Source: Candidatus Sulfotelmatobacter sp.
Lineage (GTDB): Bacteria; Acidobacteriota; Terriglobia; Terriglobales; Acidobacteriaceae
Length of the DNA: 64,000 nt
NCBI GenBank assembly: GCA_017883385.1
Contig: JADGNQ010000003.1
Span: 1-64,000, forward strand
Reading direction: 5' to 3'
Each line of letters starts with the position of its first letter. Positions within the stretch are counted from its first letter, which is position 1. Shown here piece after piece: positions 7,381 through 16,785 of the stretch. The position numbers and the translations under genes are program-made. Below the pieces are notes generated by a model that did not search any database, was not told the DNA's origin, and saw nothing but the letters and a program-made list of their open reading frames with translations.

Positions 7381-8829
7381 ATGAACATTGGTAACGCGCT
7401 TCTCGTATGGGTTTTCCTCTTAGTCCCCGCATGTGCCTGGAGCAACGTGTTCGTACATTGGACGAGCCCTGCGTTGCCCGCAGCCAAGGAACTCGGCTTG
7501 AACGATGTGGTGCTCTCCTGGAACGACAGCCTTTCGCTGCAGGTGAAAGCGGCCCGCAGGCAAGGCTATCGAGTATATGTCGAAGTGCCGCTGCGTCAAG
7601 CTGCCGCGGCAGCTGAAGCCGGCGCGAGTGGCTTGGAGGGCATCATCCTGACGGTTCGTCAGTCCGAGGCCGCAGAGCTGGAGAAGTCTCTTCCAGAATT
7701 ACGATCGGCTCACCCCGGGCGCAGATTCATGGTGCTCAACCCGGATGGTAAGCAGCCCCAGATGCGGGGCAGTCTGGTGATCAAGCGAGGCTCTGTGCTT
7801 GAAGTCTCGAGTCCCACCGCCCAACCGTGGATTGATACGAACCTTGCTCTCGTCGAGATTGAACGGAGAGCTCATCAGGGGCAGGTTCCGCTGTACACGT
7901 TCTCGTGGGGAGGACTGTCAGACTCCGGACAGAAACAACCAGTGCTTACAGCGGAGGATTTCTCGCTGGCAGTGGCTGAGGCAGGCGCCTTTCATGCTGA
8001 TCTAGTCCTGGAGCTTGACGAGCGCCTGCAGAAAGCTCTCAGTGACCATGATCCGGAGGCTTGGACACTGTGGAACCAAGTGCGACTCTACGAAGACTTT
8101 TACTCACATACTGGGGAGCAAGGGCTGGAAGCCACGGCCAACGTCGCAGTCGTGGTCGATGATCTCGATACAAGTGACGAAGCCATGAATCTTCTGGCCC
8201 GTCACAACATTCCGTTCAAGGTTTTGCGTCCCGCAGACCTGAAATCGGAGGACCTTGAAGGCATCGACGTCGTGGTGGTGTTCGCAAAGCCTGACAGAGG
8301 AACTTGTGAGCGAATAGCCGAAATTGCAGCTCACGGCAAGACTATCGTGGTTGTGGAAGCGCATGGCTCTTATCCATGGCAGAACGGTCATTCAGTCCGG
8401 TTGAATGAACAAGCGGTGTCCTATGCCCTTGGAGGCGGGAAAGTGCTTGAGCTCTCAGAGCCTGTCACCGATCCGGAGACGTTTGCCCAAGACATCCGAC
8501 GGCTGCTCGGGACACAAAGTGCGCTGACCAGTCTATGGAATGGCTTGACGACCATCGCTGTACCCTACAGTGAGCATGGCAGAGTGGTGAAGGTGCTCGA
8601 GTTCGTCAACTACGCCGAAGAGCCGCTTCGCGTACAGGTGCAGGTCAAAGGCTCGTTTGCTTCAATTCGTTACGAGACCCCAGAACATAAATGCTGCGAG
8701 TCTCTCGTCCCGGTTAAACACAACGGGTTCACCGAGTTCGTAATTCCGGAATTACGGATTGCGGGACGTGTGCATCTGGAAGCTACCCAGGCGAATGATG
8801 CCCGAGCAAGTGGAGTGAGTGCCCAGTAG
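7381..8829 (+). CDS. Secreted protein of unknown function, glycosidase-like layout
   Basis: ATG 7381 begins MNIGNALLVWVFLLVPACAW, a signal peptide; 482 residues. I do not recognise a characterised family. The first 250 residues alternate strands and helices like a TIM barrel (VLSWNDSL, YRVYVEVPL, GLEGIILTVR, LYTFSWGGLSD). A Rossmann/amidotransferase-like segment follows (VAVVVDDLDTSDEAM then IDVVVVFAKPD and KTIVVVEAHG), and the end is a beta-sandwich. That order resembles GH42-type beta-galactosidases with a trimerisation domain, but catalytic residues cannot be assigned. It starts 26 bases after apbE on the same strand, so it is probably co-transcribed. Confidence 0.6.
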   Translation: MNIGNALLVWVFLLVPACAWSNVFVHWTSPALPAAKELGLNDVVLSWNDSLSLQVKAARRQGYRVYVEVPLRQAAAAAEAGASGLEGIILTVRQSEAAELEKSLPELRSAHPGRRFMVLNPDGKQPQMRGSLVIKRGSVLEVSSPTAQPWIDTNLALVEIERRAHQGQVPLYTFSWGGLSDSGQKQPVLTAEDFSLAVAEAGAFHADLVLELDERLQKALSDHDPEAWTLWNQVRLYEDFYSHTGEQGLEATANVAVVVDDLDTSDEAMNLLARHNIPFKVLRPADLKSEDLEGIDVVVVFAKPDRGTCERIAEIAAHGKTIVVVEAHGSYPWQNGHSVRLNEQAVSYALGGGKVLELSEPVTDPETFAQDIRRLLGTQSALTSLWNGLTTIAVPYSEHGRVVKVLEFVNYAEEPLRVQVQVKGSFASIRYETPEHKCCESLVPVKHNGFTEFVIPELRIAGRVHLEATQANDARASGVSAQ

Positions 8830-8995
8830 CGGAATCCGCAGATCAACAGGGTGCCGAGATCCGATCGATAACGACCCAGCGCGTACCTTCGTGGATAGGA
8901 CCTCATCCCTGCCCGAGCGCGCAGGAACTTCTGGAGGCTCTGTGCCAGGAATCCGGAGATAGCGACTCGCCTCGGCCGGGCAGGTAGTCGCCGAC

Positions 8996-10330
8996 TTATC
9001 GGGCCTTGGAATCGGACATGCGCACGTCCATCGCCTTCAGCGCCAAGCCGCGGGCTACCGATGTGAACTCGTTCCCGCTTCGAATTCGATTCTCTCCAAA
9101 TCGTGTTTCGAAGATTTTCCTTACCGCTGGAACAAATGAAGAGCCCCCCGTCAGGAAAACCATGTCGACGTCCTGCGGCATAACGCCGGACGAACTGAGG
9201 AGAGAATCGACGCAGGCTGCGATCTGTCCAAGCTCGTCACAGATCCACTCTTCGAAGGATGCTCGTTCCACCATCGCCTCCAAATCCACAAACCCATCCG
9301 AAAACTGAAACTTGGCGACCGGGTTATTCGACAAATCGACCTTAACCTTTTGCACGGCGCGGTGTAGGTGGAATCCGAGATCCTCCTTTATGAAGTGAAT
9401 GAGCGCCCCAATCTTCTCTGGTTCAAGCGATTGTGCGTGGACGCCCCTAAGCATGTTCAACACGTCTCTGCCTCTTAATAGGGACAGATGATGCCAACGC
9501 TCCAGTCTTATATAGACCCAGTTTGGAACGGTCAGGATCTTGCCCAGCGAGCGCAACTGCGATCCGGCTCCAAGAGCCGGAGACACGAGGTGCCTGATGA
9601 TCTTTGCATCAAAGGAATCTCCTGCTATGCCCACTCCTGCGTTACCCACGATGTCGCCCGATACTCTACCTCTTCGACGAACAGTGGGGCCGACGTGAAC
9701 CAAAGAGAAGTCGCTCGTGCCGCCGCCGAAATCCCCAATGAGGATGAGTTCGTCATGATCAAGCATAGATTCGTAATAGTGAGCCGCTGCTACCGGTTCC
9801 ATCTCGAACTCTACGGACTCATAGCCCGCTAACTCAAAGGCCGATCGAAGCCGGCCCTCTGCATAACCGTCATCTGCCTGGTTCTCTGCTCCCACAAAAT
9901 GAACCGGCCTTCCGATTACTGCTGACCTGATGTTGATTCCAAACTGTTGCTCAGCCTTTTCGCGCAGGTCCCTGAGAATCCTGGCGATTAGATCTTCGAT
10001 CGTGTACCGTCGACCGAAAACCTCCGTGCCGTGAAGAGTGCGACTACTCAGGAACGACTTGAGGGATTGAATAAGGCGACCCTTCACGTCCGCCGAAAGA
10101 TACTGCTCTATGCCCTCCGGCCCCGTCCATGATTTGAGAGTATTCGCGCCACCTTCCCTCACCTGCTGAAGGTACAGCAGCGATCGATAGGCGTCAGTCA
10201 AGCTCCCCAAGTAGGGAAACTTAGCAAGCTGAACCTCGTCTGAGCGGCCGGCAAAGGCGATTGAACTGTTGGTTGTCCCGAAGTCGATGCCGATCGCGAC
10301 TTTGCTCGCTTGGGAAGTTGGCGAATCCAT
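8996..10330 (-). CDS. Hsp70-family ATPase, YegD-like
   Basis: The actin-like ATPase fold is complete: phosphate-1 loop IGIDFGTTNSSIAFA, phosphate-2 loop LIGDFGGGTSDFSLV and adenosine motif FLTGGSSFVPAVRKIF. The protein (444 residues) ends soon after, so the substrate-binding domain of DnaK is absent, as in YegD. ATG 10330 is preferred because it lies just before the conserved start of the fold; a GTG at 10396 would add 22 residues. Partners are unknown; it stands alone between convergently and divergently placed genes, with no DnaJ or GrpE nearby. Confidence 0.85.
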   Translation of the reverse strand: MDSPTSQASKVAIGIDFGTTNSSIAFAGRSDEVQLAKFPYLGSLTDAYRSLLYLQQVREGGANTLKSWTGPEGIEQYLSADVKGRLIQSLKSFLSSRTLHGTEVFGRRYTIEDLIARILRDLREKAEQQFGINIRSAVIGRPVHFVGAENQADDGYAEGRLRSAFELAGYESVEFEMEPVAAAHYYESMLDHDELILIGDFGGGTSDFSLVHVGPTVRRRGRVSGDIVGNAGVGIAGDSFDAKIIRHLVSPALGAGSQLRSLGKILTVPNWVYIRLERWHHLSLLRGRDVLNMLRGVHAQSLEPEKIGALIHFIKEDLGFHLHRAVQKVKVDLSNNPVAKFQFSDGFVDLEAMVERASFEEWICDELGQIAACVDSLLSSSGVMPQDVDMVFLTGGSSFVPAVRKIFETRFGENRIRSGNEFTSVARGLALKAMDVRMSDSKAR

Positions 10331-10537
10331 TCGGGGTGTCTTCAATTGGCGGTGTGGAACTGCAATCGTGTGTTTGACGTCAAGCAATCCTAACACTCAC
10401 AATTTCCCGGGAACCGTCAGCGAACTAGGTGAATGGCCATAAAATCTACCTGGTTGCTGATCCCTTCCACAACGGACTAGGCTCTGTGTCTTAGGAAGCG
10501 AAAGTGTGAAGGGATGAAGTAAGGAAAGGCGGAGAAC

Positions 10538-11422
10538 GTGAAAACGAAGATGGATCGTTTTTGGATATTAATGGCGATCGTGCTTTGTACTGTTGCGGGA
10601 ACTGCGGCACAGGAACGGCGAATCACTGCGCGAGAGGTGGTTGCGGAGATACAGAAGCAGGTCGGGGTGGAATGGAGAAAGGAGACGGTGGACACGTTCA
10701 AAGCCGGGAATCCAGATACCGCAGTGACGGGAATTGCAGTGACCATGATGGCGACCATGGATGTTCTGCAACGTGCGTCGGCAAAGGGCTTGAATTTCGT
10801 CATCACGCATGAGCCGACTTTTTATGCTCACTTAGACACGCCCGAAGGTATGCCCGAAAGCGATCCAGTGTGGGCGGAAAAACGGGCGTTCATTGAAAAG
10901 CATGGAATGGTGGTATGGCGTTTTCACGATCACTGGCACATGCGCAAGCCAGACGGGATTGAAGCAGGAATGGTGCATTCGCTTGGGTGGGAGAAGTTCC
11001 AGAACTCCGAGAACCAGTATCTGTTTGTTATGCCCGAAACTACGGTTAAGAAACTGGCGGAGGAGGTGGCGAACAAGCTGGACTCGCCGGTGGTGCGCGT
11101 GGTGGGCGAGCCGGGGATGAAGGTGACCAAGGTCGGGTTTAGTCCAGGGGCAGCGGGGTTCCAGACAGAGACGCATGCACTGGAGCGGGATGATGTGCAG
11201 GTATTGCTGGTTGGAGAAACGCGCGAATGGGAGACGGTGGAATATGCGGCCGACGCGGTGACACAGGGACGCAATAAGGCGTTGATTGTGATTGGACATG
11301 TTCCGAGCGAGCAGGGCGGGATGGAGGAATGCACACGTTGGTTGAACGGATTCGTGAAGAAGGTGCCAGTTGAGTTCGTGGCGGCGAAGGAACCGTTTTG
11401 GACCGTGAGCGAGAAAAAGTGA
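10538..11422 (+). CDS. Secreted Nif3-like dinuclear-metal protein
   Basis: A 294-residue Nif3/YbgI-like protein. Metal-ligand regions are recognisable: FVITHEPTFY (usually THHP), WRFHDHWH, and GHVPSEQGG near the C-terminus. Family members bind two metals and some open GTP cyclohydrolase-like rings, but the true substrate is unsettled. This one is unusual in having a signal peptide (FWILMAIVLCTVAGTAA), so it should act outside the cytoplasm. GTG 10538 is chosen because GGCGGAG lies four bases upstream; ATG 10550 is an alternative. The neighbours do not suggest a pathway. Confidence 0.75.
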   Translation: MKTKMDRFWILMAIVLCTVAGTAAQERRITAREVVAEIQKQVGVEWRKETVDTFKAGNPDTAVTGIAVTMMATMDVLQRASAKGLNFVITHEPTFYAHLDTPEGMPESDPVWAEKRAFIEKHGMVVWRFHDHWHMRKPDGIEAGMVHSLGWEKFQNSENQYLFVMPETTVKKLAEEVANKLDSPVVRVVGEPGMKVTKVGFSPGAAGFQTETHALERDDVQVLLVGETREWETVEYAADAVTQGRNKALIVIGHVPSEQGGMEECTRWLNGFVKKVPVEFVAAKEPFWTVSEKK

Positions 11423-11565
11423 AGCGTTGAGCTCTAAAGCTTTTAGAAAGAAAATCTGTAGACAAAAAGGTAGCGCGCATCGCCCAACCCGGTTGAGAGG
11501 CTTCTCACGGTTCGCGATTTCGTTACCCCAGCATTCGTTAGTGGCGTGGATTCAGCGTACCCCAC

Positions 11566-13302
11566 TCAAGGAAAGTCCATCACCTTCGGCGTCACGCGAG
11601 GATGGATGGAGGTCGCCTCGCCCGTGCCGTCGATCACATGGCTGATGCTGCCGTGATCGCCCAGAGCCACGGTGATCATGTCGTGGAATCGTACCTTCGG
11701 GCCCTTCGGCGCCTCGATTGCCCGAGTGAGCACCACATCCGGCTGCTCGAAGACGCTGTACACGCCCAACCCCCACGCCTCATGCCTCGTCACTCCATCC
11801 GCCACCTTATACGAGGCCCAGCCGTTCACCCCCGACGCACTCGTATAGCTCGCCTGGTTAGGAGGATCGTAAGGAATCTCGGACTGATAAAAATACGTCC
11901 TTCCGCCATTGCCACTCCACAGAACCTGAAATCGCTGGTGATGCTCCACGAACAAGCCATAAATCGTGACCTCGTTTCCGTTCACCACGAGCCCGTTCTC
12001 GCTGGTGTTCAGCTCCCAGCCCACTCCGGCGCCGTGGTCCGCTCTCCAGATCCACGTGTGGTCCACCAGTGTGTCGTTGCTGTTGATCCTCAAGTTCACC
12101 TTGGCCCGGCCTACACCCGCGCCGCCCACGCGAAAGAAGACATCGTGGAGCGTGATCGGGTCCTTCGCATGGCGCGCCCGACTTCCCTCCGGCCCCACCT
12201 CCAGCAGAACGGGAGACTCGCTCGGCCCCGCATCGAAGAGCAGGCCGGCAATCTCGATGCCGTCCACATCGGCTGTCGTGATCGCCGCCGTGCCCTTCAC
12301 CGGACGCAGTGTCGCAAATCCGAGCCCTAGCACCACGGTACGCGGCCGTGTCACGCGAATCGGAGCGGCCAGGTCGTAGATCCCCGGTGTGACAATCAGA
12401 TCCTTGCCCTGGGCAAGTTGCGCGTTGATCGTCTCCGCCGTATCCACTTCCGGGTGCGCAATATAAAACCGCTCAATCGGAATCGTCTCTCCCCCCGTTT
12501 CTCCCCCGCGCCAGGTAATCCCGACGCTGTCGCTGCGCAGCTCCGGAACCCGCACGCTGAACTCGCCCGCAGCATTCACCTGCAGGAACGCCTTCTCGCG
12601 CACCACCGGCGCAAGCGTCACCTTCGTGTACGGAGGCATAGGCCACGCGCCGTCTGGAGCGTGCACCACGCCGACAAAGACCATGTTCCAGTTTGAGCCC
12701 GTCCAGCTTTTCCAATCGCAGTTGCGCGAGATCCACTGCTGTTGGCTGCCGGAGTCGACATTGCCGTCGACAAGCGAATCCGACATCCAGCCGCCACTTG
12801 CCCAGCCGCGATGCTGGTGTAGCACGACATCGCCGCGCACATGCATGCGCCGCAACGACACCGCCTGCGACACAGCCCACTGCATGGTGCCACCCGCCGG
12901 CGCTACCGAGAGTCCTGCGGCAGCTCTCCAGAAGGTCGTGGTCGCGTTGTTATGTTCATGGTTGGCATCAGCGTGCATGTTTCCCGCAATGCGGACTGCA
13001 TCGGGGGATGCGCCCAGCCCCAGCACCTCGGTGTAGAAGCCCACAGGCACATCGACCGAATAGCTTCCAGGCAGGAACAACAGCGCATTCCGCTGCGGTC
13101 CAAACTCGTTGTGCTCCTGCGTTGCATAGACTGCATCAATCTGCTTCTGGATCGTCTGCGATGGCATCGACGGATCGAAGATCACTACATTGGGTCCGAA
13201 TGCCGGCTTCGCGCCCTTCGCCGCAAGCGCCGGAGCCGCTGCCAGCAGCAACGCCGTGAGACCTGACTGTCTTAGAAACCGAAACGCGCGCCGATCAGAC
13301 AT
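11566..13302 (-). CDS. Secreted beta-helix (pectate-lyase-like) protein
   Basis: A 578-residue protein beginning with a signal peptide (LTALLLAAAPALA). The family starts FGPNVVIFDPSMP and has the blocks LLFLPGSYSVD, GFYTEVLGLG, RRMHVRGD, GSQQQWISRNCDW and GSNWNMVFVGV, followed by repeated short strands (VDGIEIAGLLFD, HDVFFRVGG, NGNEVTIYG) that form a right-handed parallel beta-helix as in pectate lyases and GH55. Homologues are often mislabelled adenylyl cyclase or coagulation factor 5/8 domain protein; nothing here resembles a cyclase. A polysaccharide-active role is inferred. ATG 13302 follows GTAGGGA by a few bases. Confidence 0.75.
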   Translation of the reverse strand: MSDRRAFRFLRQSGLTALLLAAAPALAAKGAKPAFGPNVVIFDPSMPSQTIQKQIDAVYATQEHNEFGPQRNALLFLPGSYSVDVPVGFYTEVLGLGASPDAVRIAGNMHADANHEHNNATTTFWRAAAGLSVAPAGGTMQWAVSQAVSLRRMHVRGDVVLHQHRGWASGGWMSDSLVDGNVDSGSQQQWISRNCDWKSWTGSNWNMVFVGVVHAPDGAWPMPPYTKVTLAPVVREKAFLQVNAAGEFSVRVPELRSDSVGITWRGGETGGETIPIERFYIAHPEVDTAETINAQLAQGKDLIVTPGIYDLAAPIRVTRPRTVVLGLGFATLRPVKGTAAITTADVDGIEIAGLLFDAGPSESPVLLEVGPEGSRARHAKDPITLHDVFFRVGGAGVGRAKVNLRINSNDTLVDHTWIWRADHGAGVGWELNTSENGLVVNGNEVTIYGLFVEHHQRFQVLWSGNGGRTYFYQSEIPYDPPNQASYTSASGVNGWASYKVADGVTRHEAWGLGVYSVFEQPDVVLTRAIEAPKGPKVRFHDMITVALGDHGSISHVIDGTGEATSIHPRVTPKVMDFP

Positions 13303-13484
13303 ACGTCCCTACCGACTCAAGGGTATCATCGCTTGGAAGACCTTCCGTGGTACCGACCGAAGGACTTGGGAAAACTAGCGTATTTAGAACCATCAGCACA
13401 CAGTCGCTTTGCGGATCGGCCGCCAGATTCCACAGCAGCTTGCGATCATCCGATATCACTTCCTCATTTCCGAGAGCCAGGTCG

Positions 13485-15128
13485 TCAATGCGGAAGCGAA
13501 AAGCTGAAGACATCGCTTCCTGCTGCGATCGCGACGTATTGGACTCCGTCGACCATGTAGGTCATCGGCGAAGCGCGCATCGATTGGCCGGTGTTGAAGT
13601 GCCAGAGCGCACGGCCAATCCGCGCATCGACCACTTCCAGAGATCCGGCATCATCCCCAAAGAACACCAATCCACCGGCGGTGGTTAGCGTCCCTCCCCA
13701 GGAATCGCCGCGGCCGACCTGGGGATAGCGCCACACTGATTTGCCCTCGGACACGGAGTACGCCACCAGTGTCTTCTGAGCGTGTTCATCCGGGAGAAGT
13801 GTCGTGCCGGTACCGTAGAAGGTCTCGCCTGGGGTAAACGGTTTTGGCTTACTAAAAAACAGGTTGCAACTCTCAAGCGCCATGACATAGAAGAGCCCGG
13901 TCTCCGGATTGTAAGAAGGCGAAAACCAATTGGTCGCGCCGTTGATGCTGGGGCAGATGGAGGTGCCTTGCGCGGTCGGAATTCGACCCGACAGAATGGG
14001 GCGGCCAGACGCGTCGATGCCGGTGGCCCAGTTGAGCTTTTGCACGAATGGCGTCGCGCGGAGAAATTTGCCAGTCGCGCGATCGAGAACATAGAGAAAT
14101 CCGTTGCGATTGGCCTGCACCAAAAGGTGTTGGATTGCGCCACCTTCTTCGACATCCACCAGCACGGGTGTTTCATTGGCGTCAAAGTCGTACAGGTCGT
14201 GAGGCGTGAACTGGAAATACCACTTCAGTTGTCCCGTGTCTGCGTCGAGCGCCAAAACACAAGCCGTATAGAGGTCGTCGCCGGGGCGGGAATCTCCCAC
14301 AAAATCGGGCGCAGCATTGCTGGTTGTCCAATACACGGTGTTGAGCTTGGGGTCGTAGGTGCCGGGCATCCAGGTCGTCCCACCGCCATGCAGGTACGAA
14401 TCGCCGGGCCAACTCACGGAGCCGAATTCTCCTGGACCTGGAATCGTCCAGAAATGCCATCTCAATTTTCCAGTCAACGCGTCATGGGCCTCAAGGAAGC
14501 CGCGTACGCCCGAGTCTCCGCCGGACGTGCCGACGATCACTTCGTCTTTCACGACGAGGGGAGCGCTGGTGGCGCCATAGTGCTTCGCCTTGTCCGCGTA
14601 TGCAATGTCCCACACCAAGTTTCCCGAGCGGGCATCGAGGCACAGCAGATGGGCATCGTCGGTTTCCATATAGACAAAGTTTCGCCATACGCCAACGCCG
14701 CGGTTATGGTGAGATGCGGCGTCGTCCAGTAGTCCTCCGCTTACGGGCCGTTGGTGATGCCACACGACGCGCCCCGTTCGCGCATCCAGTGCAAATGCGT
14801 CGTTGGCCGAAGTGACGTACATCATGCCGTTGACGACCACCGGGGTCACTTCGAGTCTTTCAGAATTGCCAGGATGGAACACCCACGACGCGCGCAGTTG
14901 TGCCACGTTCTGCGGATTAATTTCGCCCAGGCTGCTGTAGCGGCGTCCGGTGTAGTCGCCGTTGTAGGAAGTCCAGTTGGCGCCGACCGGTTGTGCGAGC
15001 AAGTCCTCTGCGCTTAAGTTCACGGCAGTGCCGCTGGGGGATTGCCCCTGTTGCGCAGTGGCCGTCGAGCCGGCCATTCCACACGCGGCAAGCAAGGCCA
15101 GGGCGAATACTTTGCTGGGTGGATTCAC
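13485..15128 (-). CDS. PQQ-dependent alcohol dehydrogenase-like quinoprotein
   Basis: An eight-bladed quinoprotein of 547 residues. GTG 15128 is chosen: GGGGAGA lies about eight bases upstream and it sits one base past the stop of the upstream gene; it opens a signal with an LAAC lipobox-like end. Recognisable motifs are SNAAPDF with the metal-ligand Asn, RPGDDLYT, and TPHDLYDFDANE holding the catalytic Asp. Differences from methanol/ethanol dehydrogenases: the vicinal Cys-Cys ring is replaced by DDAASHHNRG, and the usual Glu metal ligand (SGAEFGVRG) is Asp here (SGGDSGVRG). The D-F-D after the catalytic Asp resembles lanthanide-type enzymes. No cytochrome c domain is attached. Electron acceptor and alcohol/sugar substrate are unknown. 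Confidence 0.8.
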   Translation of the reverse strand: MNPPSKVFALALLAACGMAGSTATAQQGQSPSGTAVNLSAEDLLAQPVGANWTSYNGDYTGRRYSSLGEINPQNVAQLRASWVFHPGNSERLEVTPVVVNGMMYVTSANDAFALDARTGRVVWHHQRPVSGGLLDDAASHHNRGVGVWRNFVYMETDDAHLLCLDARSGNLVWDIAYADKAKHYGATSAPLVVKDEVIVGTSGGDSGVRGFLEAHDALTGKLRWHFWTIPGPGEFGSVSWPGDSYLHGGGTTWMPGTYDPKLNTVYWTTSNAAPDFVGDSRPGDDLYTACVLALDADTGQLKWYFQFTPHDLYDFDANETPVLVDVEEGGAIQHLLVQANRNGFLYVLDRATGKFLRATPFVQKLNWATGIDASGRPILSGRIPTAQGTSICPSINGATNWFSPSYNPETGLFYVMALESCNLFFSKPKPFTPGETFYGTGTTLLPDEHAQKTLVAYSVSEGKSVWRYPQVGRGDSWGGTLTTAGGLVFFGDDAGSLEVVDARIGRALWHFNTGQSMRASPMTYMVDGVQYVAIAAGSDVFSFSLPH

Positions 15129-15129
15129 T

Positions 15130-16536
15130 TCAGCGATTCTCCCCGGAGCCCACCGACACTTCCTGGAGAGAACCACGGTCCAGCCCCTTGGAATCCTCCA
15201 GATGAAGCGAGATGCGGGCGGGTTTTCCAGATGCAGCGACCTCAGTTTCGAGCGAGACGAGTTCGGCTGGATCCACGTCGGCCATGGGTACGCTTTCTAA
15301 CACCGCACCATGTTCGTTGTAGAAGTGTGCGACCAGGCGTCCGGCGAAAAACACTCCGAAGGAGCCAGAGAGTGCGATCTTGCCATTCTCCAAACGTGTG
15401 GCTCGAAGCGGGCGTACAACGGTCCCGGCATCTGTCACGCCATGAAATTCGCTTCCGGCGCGGGTAGGGAACCATTCGGTATCCAGGCTGCAGGCCTCGC
15501 TAGGACGCAGTTTGCAGAGAGGAGAATTAATTTCGGCTTCCAAGTAATGCGGAGATCCATCTCCTCCCGAGCTCATCGAAGCCTCGCCGTCGGCACTCAA
15601 CCTCACTTCTGGACCGTTCGTCCAAAAGATGACCGACGCTTTGCCCGGATAAGCTCGCGACTCTTCAACTTGGAAGCGTTCGGCCATTGCGTACTTGCTG
15701 CTGCCATCGACCACGGCAAGCCAGCCTGCCGTCGAGTCCAGCCACAGTTCGGCCGCCATGTGGACATAATGCAGAGTGAACAGACCATCCTCTCTGATCG
15801 AGACCGCGGGATTTTCCGCCGGGCCGAAACGGACGTGGTAGCGATTGAGATAGCTGCTCGCTGGATTCGCCGGGGTGAACGTCCGGAACTCATGGTTGAA
15901 TCGCGATGGATCGCCAGAGTCGCCCGTATCGTATTGCGAGACCGACTGCATCGACCATTCCACGGTGTGCCCGGTCGTGTTCTTCATGGTGGCGTGAAAA
16001 TCTATTCGCGGAGAGTCGGCGTCCAGGCGAATCGTCCGCTGGAACTGAATCCCGGTCCGAGGATCGGCCGGTGACGTCACTTCCACTTCGCAGTGCTCCC
16101 CTTCCGAAATCTTTCGAAAGGAGTAAACCCCATCGTCGATCAAGTCGGAATTTCCCACCCAATGTTGCTCGTCGTCGTTCCCCTCGGGCAAGAGCCAGAG
16201 CTTGTCGCCGCCATAGTTGAACCATTGGCTCTCAGTTGGCGGCAGATATTTGCCTTCATATTTCGGATTGACGAAAAGATAAGAGTGTCCCGCGAAAGTC
16301 ACCTGTATCAGCCGCCCGCCGTTCTGCGGCAGCACGATCAGTTGAACCCAGCGATTGGAGAGTCGCTGCGCGTGCCAACCCCTATAGTCCGCGGGCTCCA
16401 CCTGGCAGGCGGAACTCGCGGGCGCACGCGGTTCGCTCTTAGTCTGAGCAACCGTAACGCCCAGTCCGAGAATGCCAAAGACAAGAATCCCGGCCAGGTG
16501 CCTTATCAGTTTCGGACTGAGAAGATGCAATGTCAT
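15130..16536 (-). CDS. Secreted mutarotase-like protein (resembles DUF4380)
   Basis: ATG 16536 gives a 468-residue protein with a signal peptide (LAGILVFGILGLGVTVAQ). The body has the pattern of galactose-mutarotase-like beta-sandwich proteins labelled DUF4380: RLSNRWVQLIVLPQNGG, HSYLFVNPKYEG, WFNYGGDKLWLLPEGN, PRIDFHATMKN and WSMQSVSQYDTG. Such folds bind or epimerise sugars, but the catalytic His/Glu cannot be assigned with confidence. It is translationally coupled to the quinoprotein (its stop and the next GTG are one base apart), so the two probably act together on an extracellular sugar. The promoter region is shared with the divergent PLP enzyme. Confidence 0.7.
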   Translation of the reverse strand: MTLHLLSPKLIRHLAGILVFGILGLGVTVAQTKSEPRAPASSACQVEPADYRGWHAQRLSNRWVQLIVLPQNGGRLIQVTFAGHSYLFVNPKYEGKYLPPTESQWFNYGGDKLWLLPEGNDDEQHWVGNSDLIDDGVYSFRKISEGEHCEVEVTSPADPRTGIQFQRTIRLDADSPRIDFHATMKNTTGHTVEWSMQSVSQYDTGDSGDPSRFNHEFRTFTPANPASSYLNRYHVRFGPAENPAVSIREDGLFTLHYVHMAAELWLDSTAGWLAVVDGSSKYAMAERFQVEESRAYPGKASVIFWTNGPEVRLSADGEASMSSGGDGSPHYLEAEINSPLCKLRPSEACSLDTEWFPTRAGSEFHGVTDAGTVVRPLRATRLENGKIALSGSFGVFFAGRLVAHFYNEHGAVLESVPMADVDPAELVSLETEVAASGKPARISLHLEDSKGLDRGSLQEVSVGSGENR

Positions 16537-16614
16537 GGTTGCTCGTTTCCAACGACCGGCGGCGCTGTCGTCGGGTACTCGAAGCACCCCCGTACTATCG
16601 AAGGCACTTTCATC

Positions 16615-16643
16615 AAACGAAATGAAACCTAATAAAACGAAAT
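16615..16643 (+). promoter_or_regulatory. Two AAACGAAAT direct repeats 20 bp apart
   Basis: AAACGAAAT occurs at 16615-16623 and again at 16635-16643, spaced 20 bp, about two helical turns, in the region between the mutarotase-like and PLP genes. Same-face spacing suits a dimeric regulator, but the region is AT-rich and no known site is matched. Confidence 0.25.
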
Positions 16644-16670
16644 AAATTGATGTGCGTCAAGCTTATTCTG

Positions 16671-16680
16671 TGGTATACCA
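16671..16680. promoter_or_regulatory. TGGTATACCA palindrome, GntR/UxuR-type operator candidate
   Basis: TGGTATACCA is a perfect palindrome and the core of the ExuR/UxuR-type GntR operators (TTGGTATACCAA) that control hexuronate use in enterobacteria. It lies 106 bases before the PLP enzyme start and 135 bases before the mutarotase-like start, so it could control both. No GntR gene is in the window. Confidence 0.45.
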
Positions 16681-16785
16681 AAATCGCCTTTGCGCGATGG
16701 AATTCTCCCAGCCCAGAGAATCGGGACTGCCGACCACCCTCATCGCACAAGGAGCCTCGCTGTAGCTTCACAAGAAGGTAACGGA

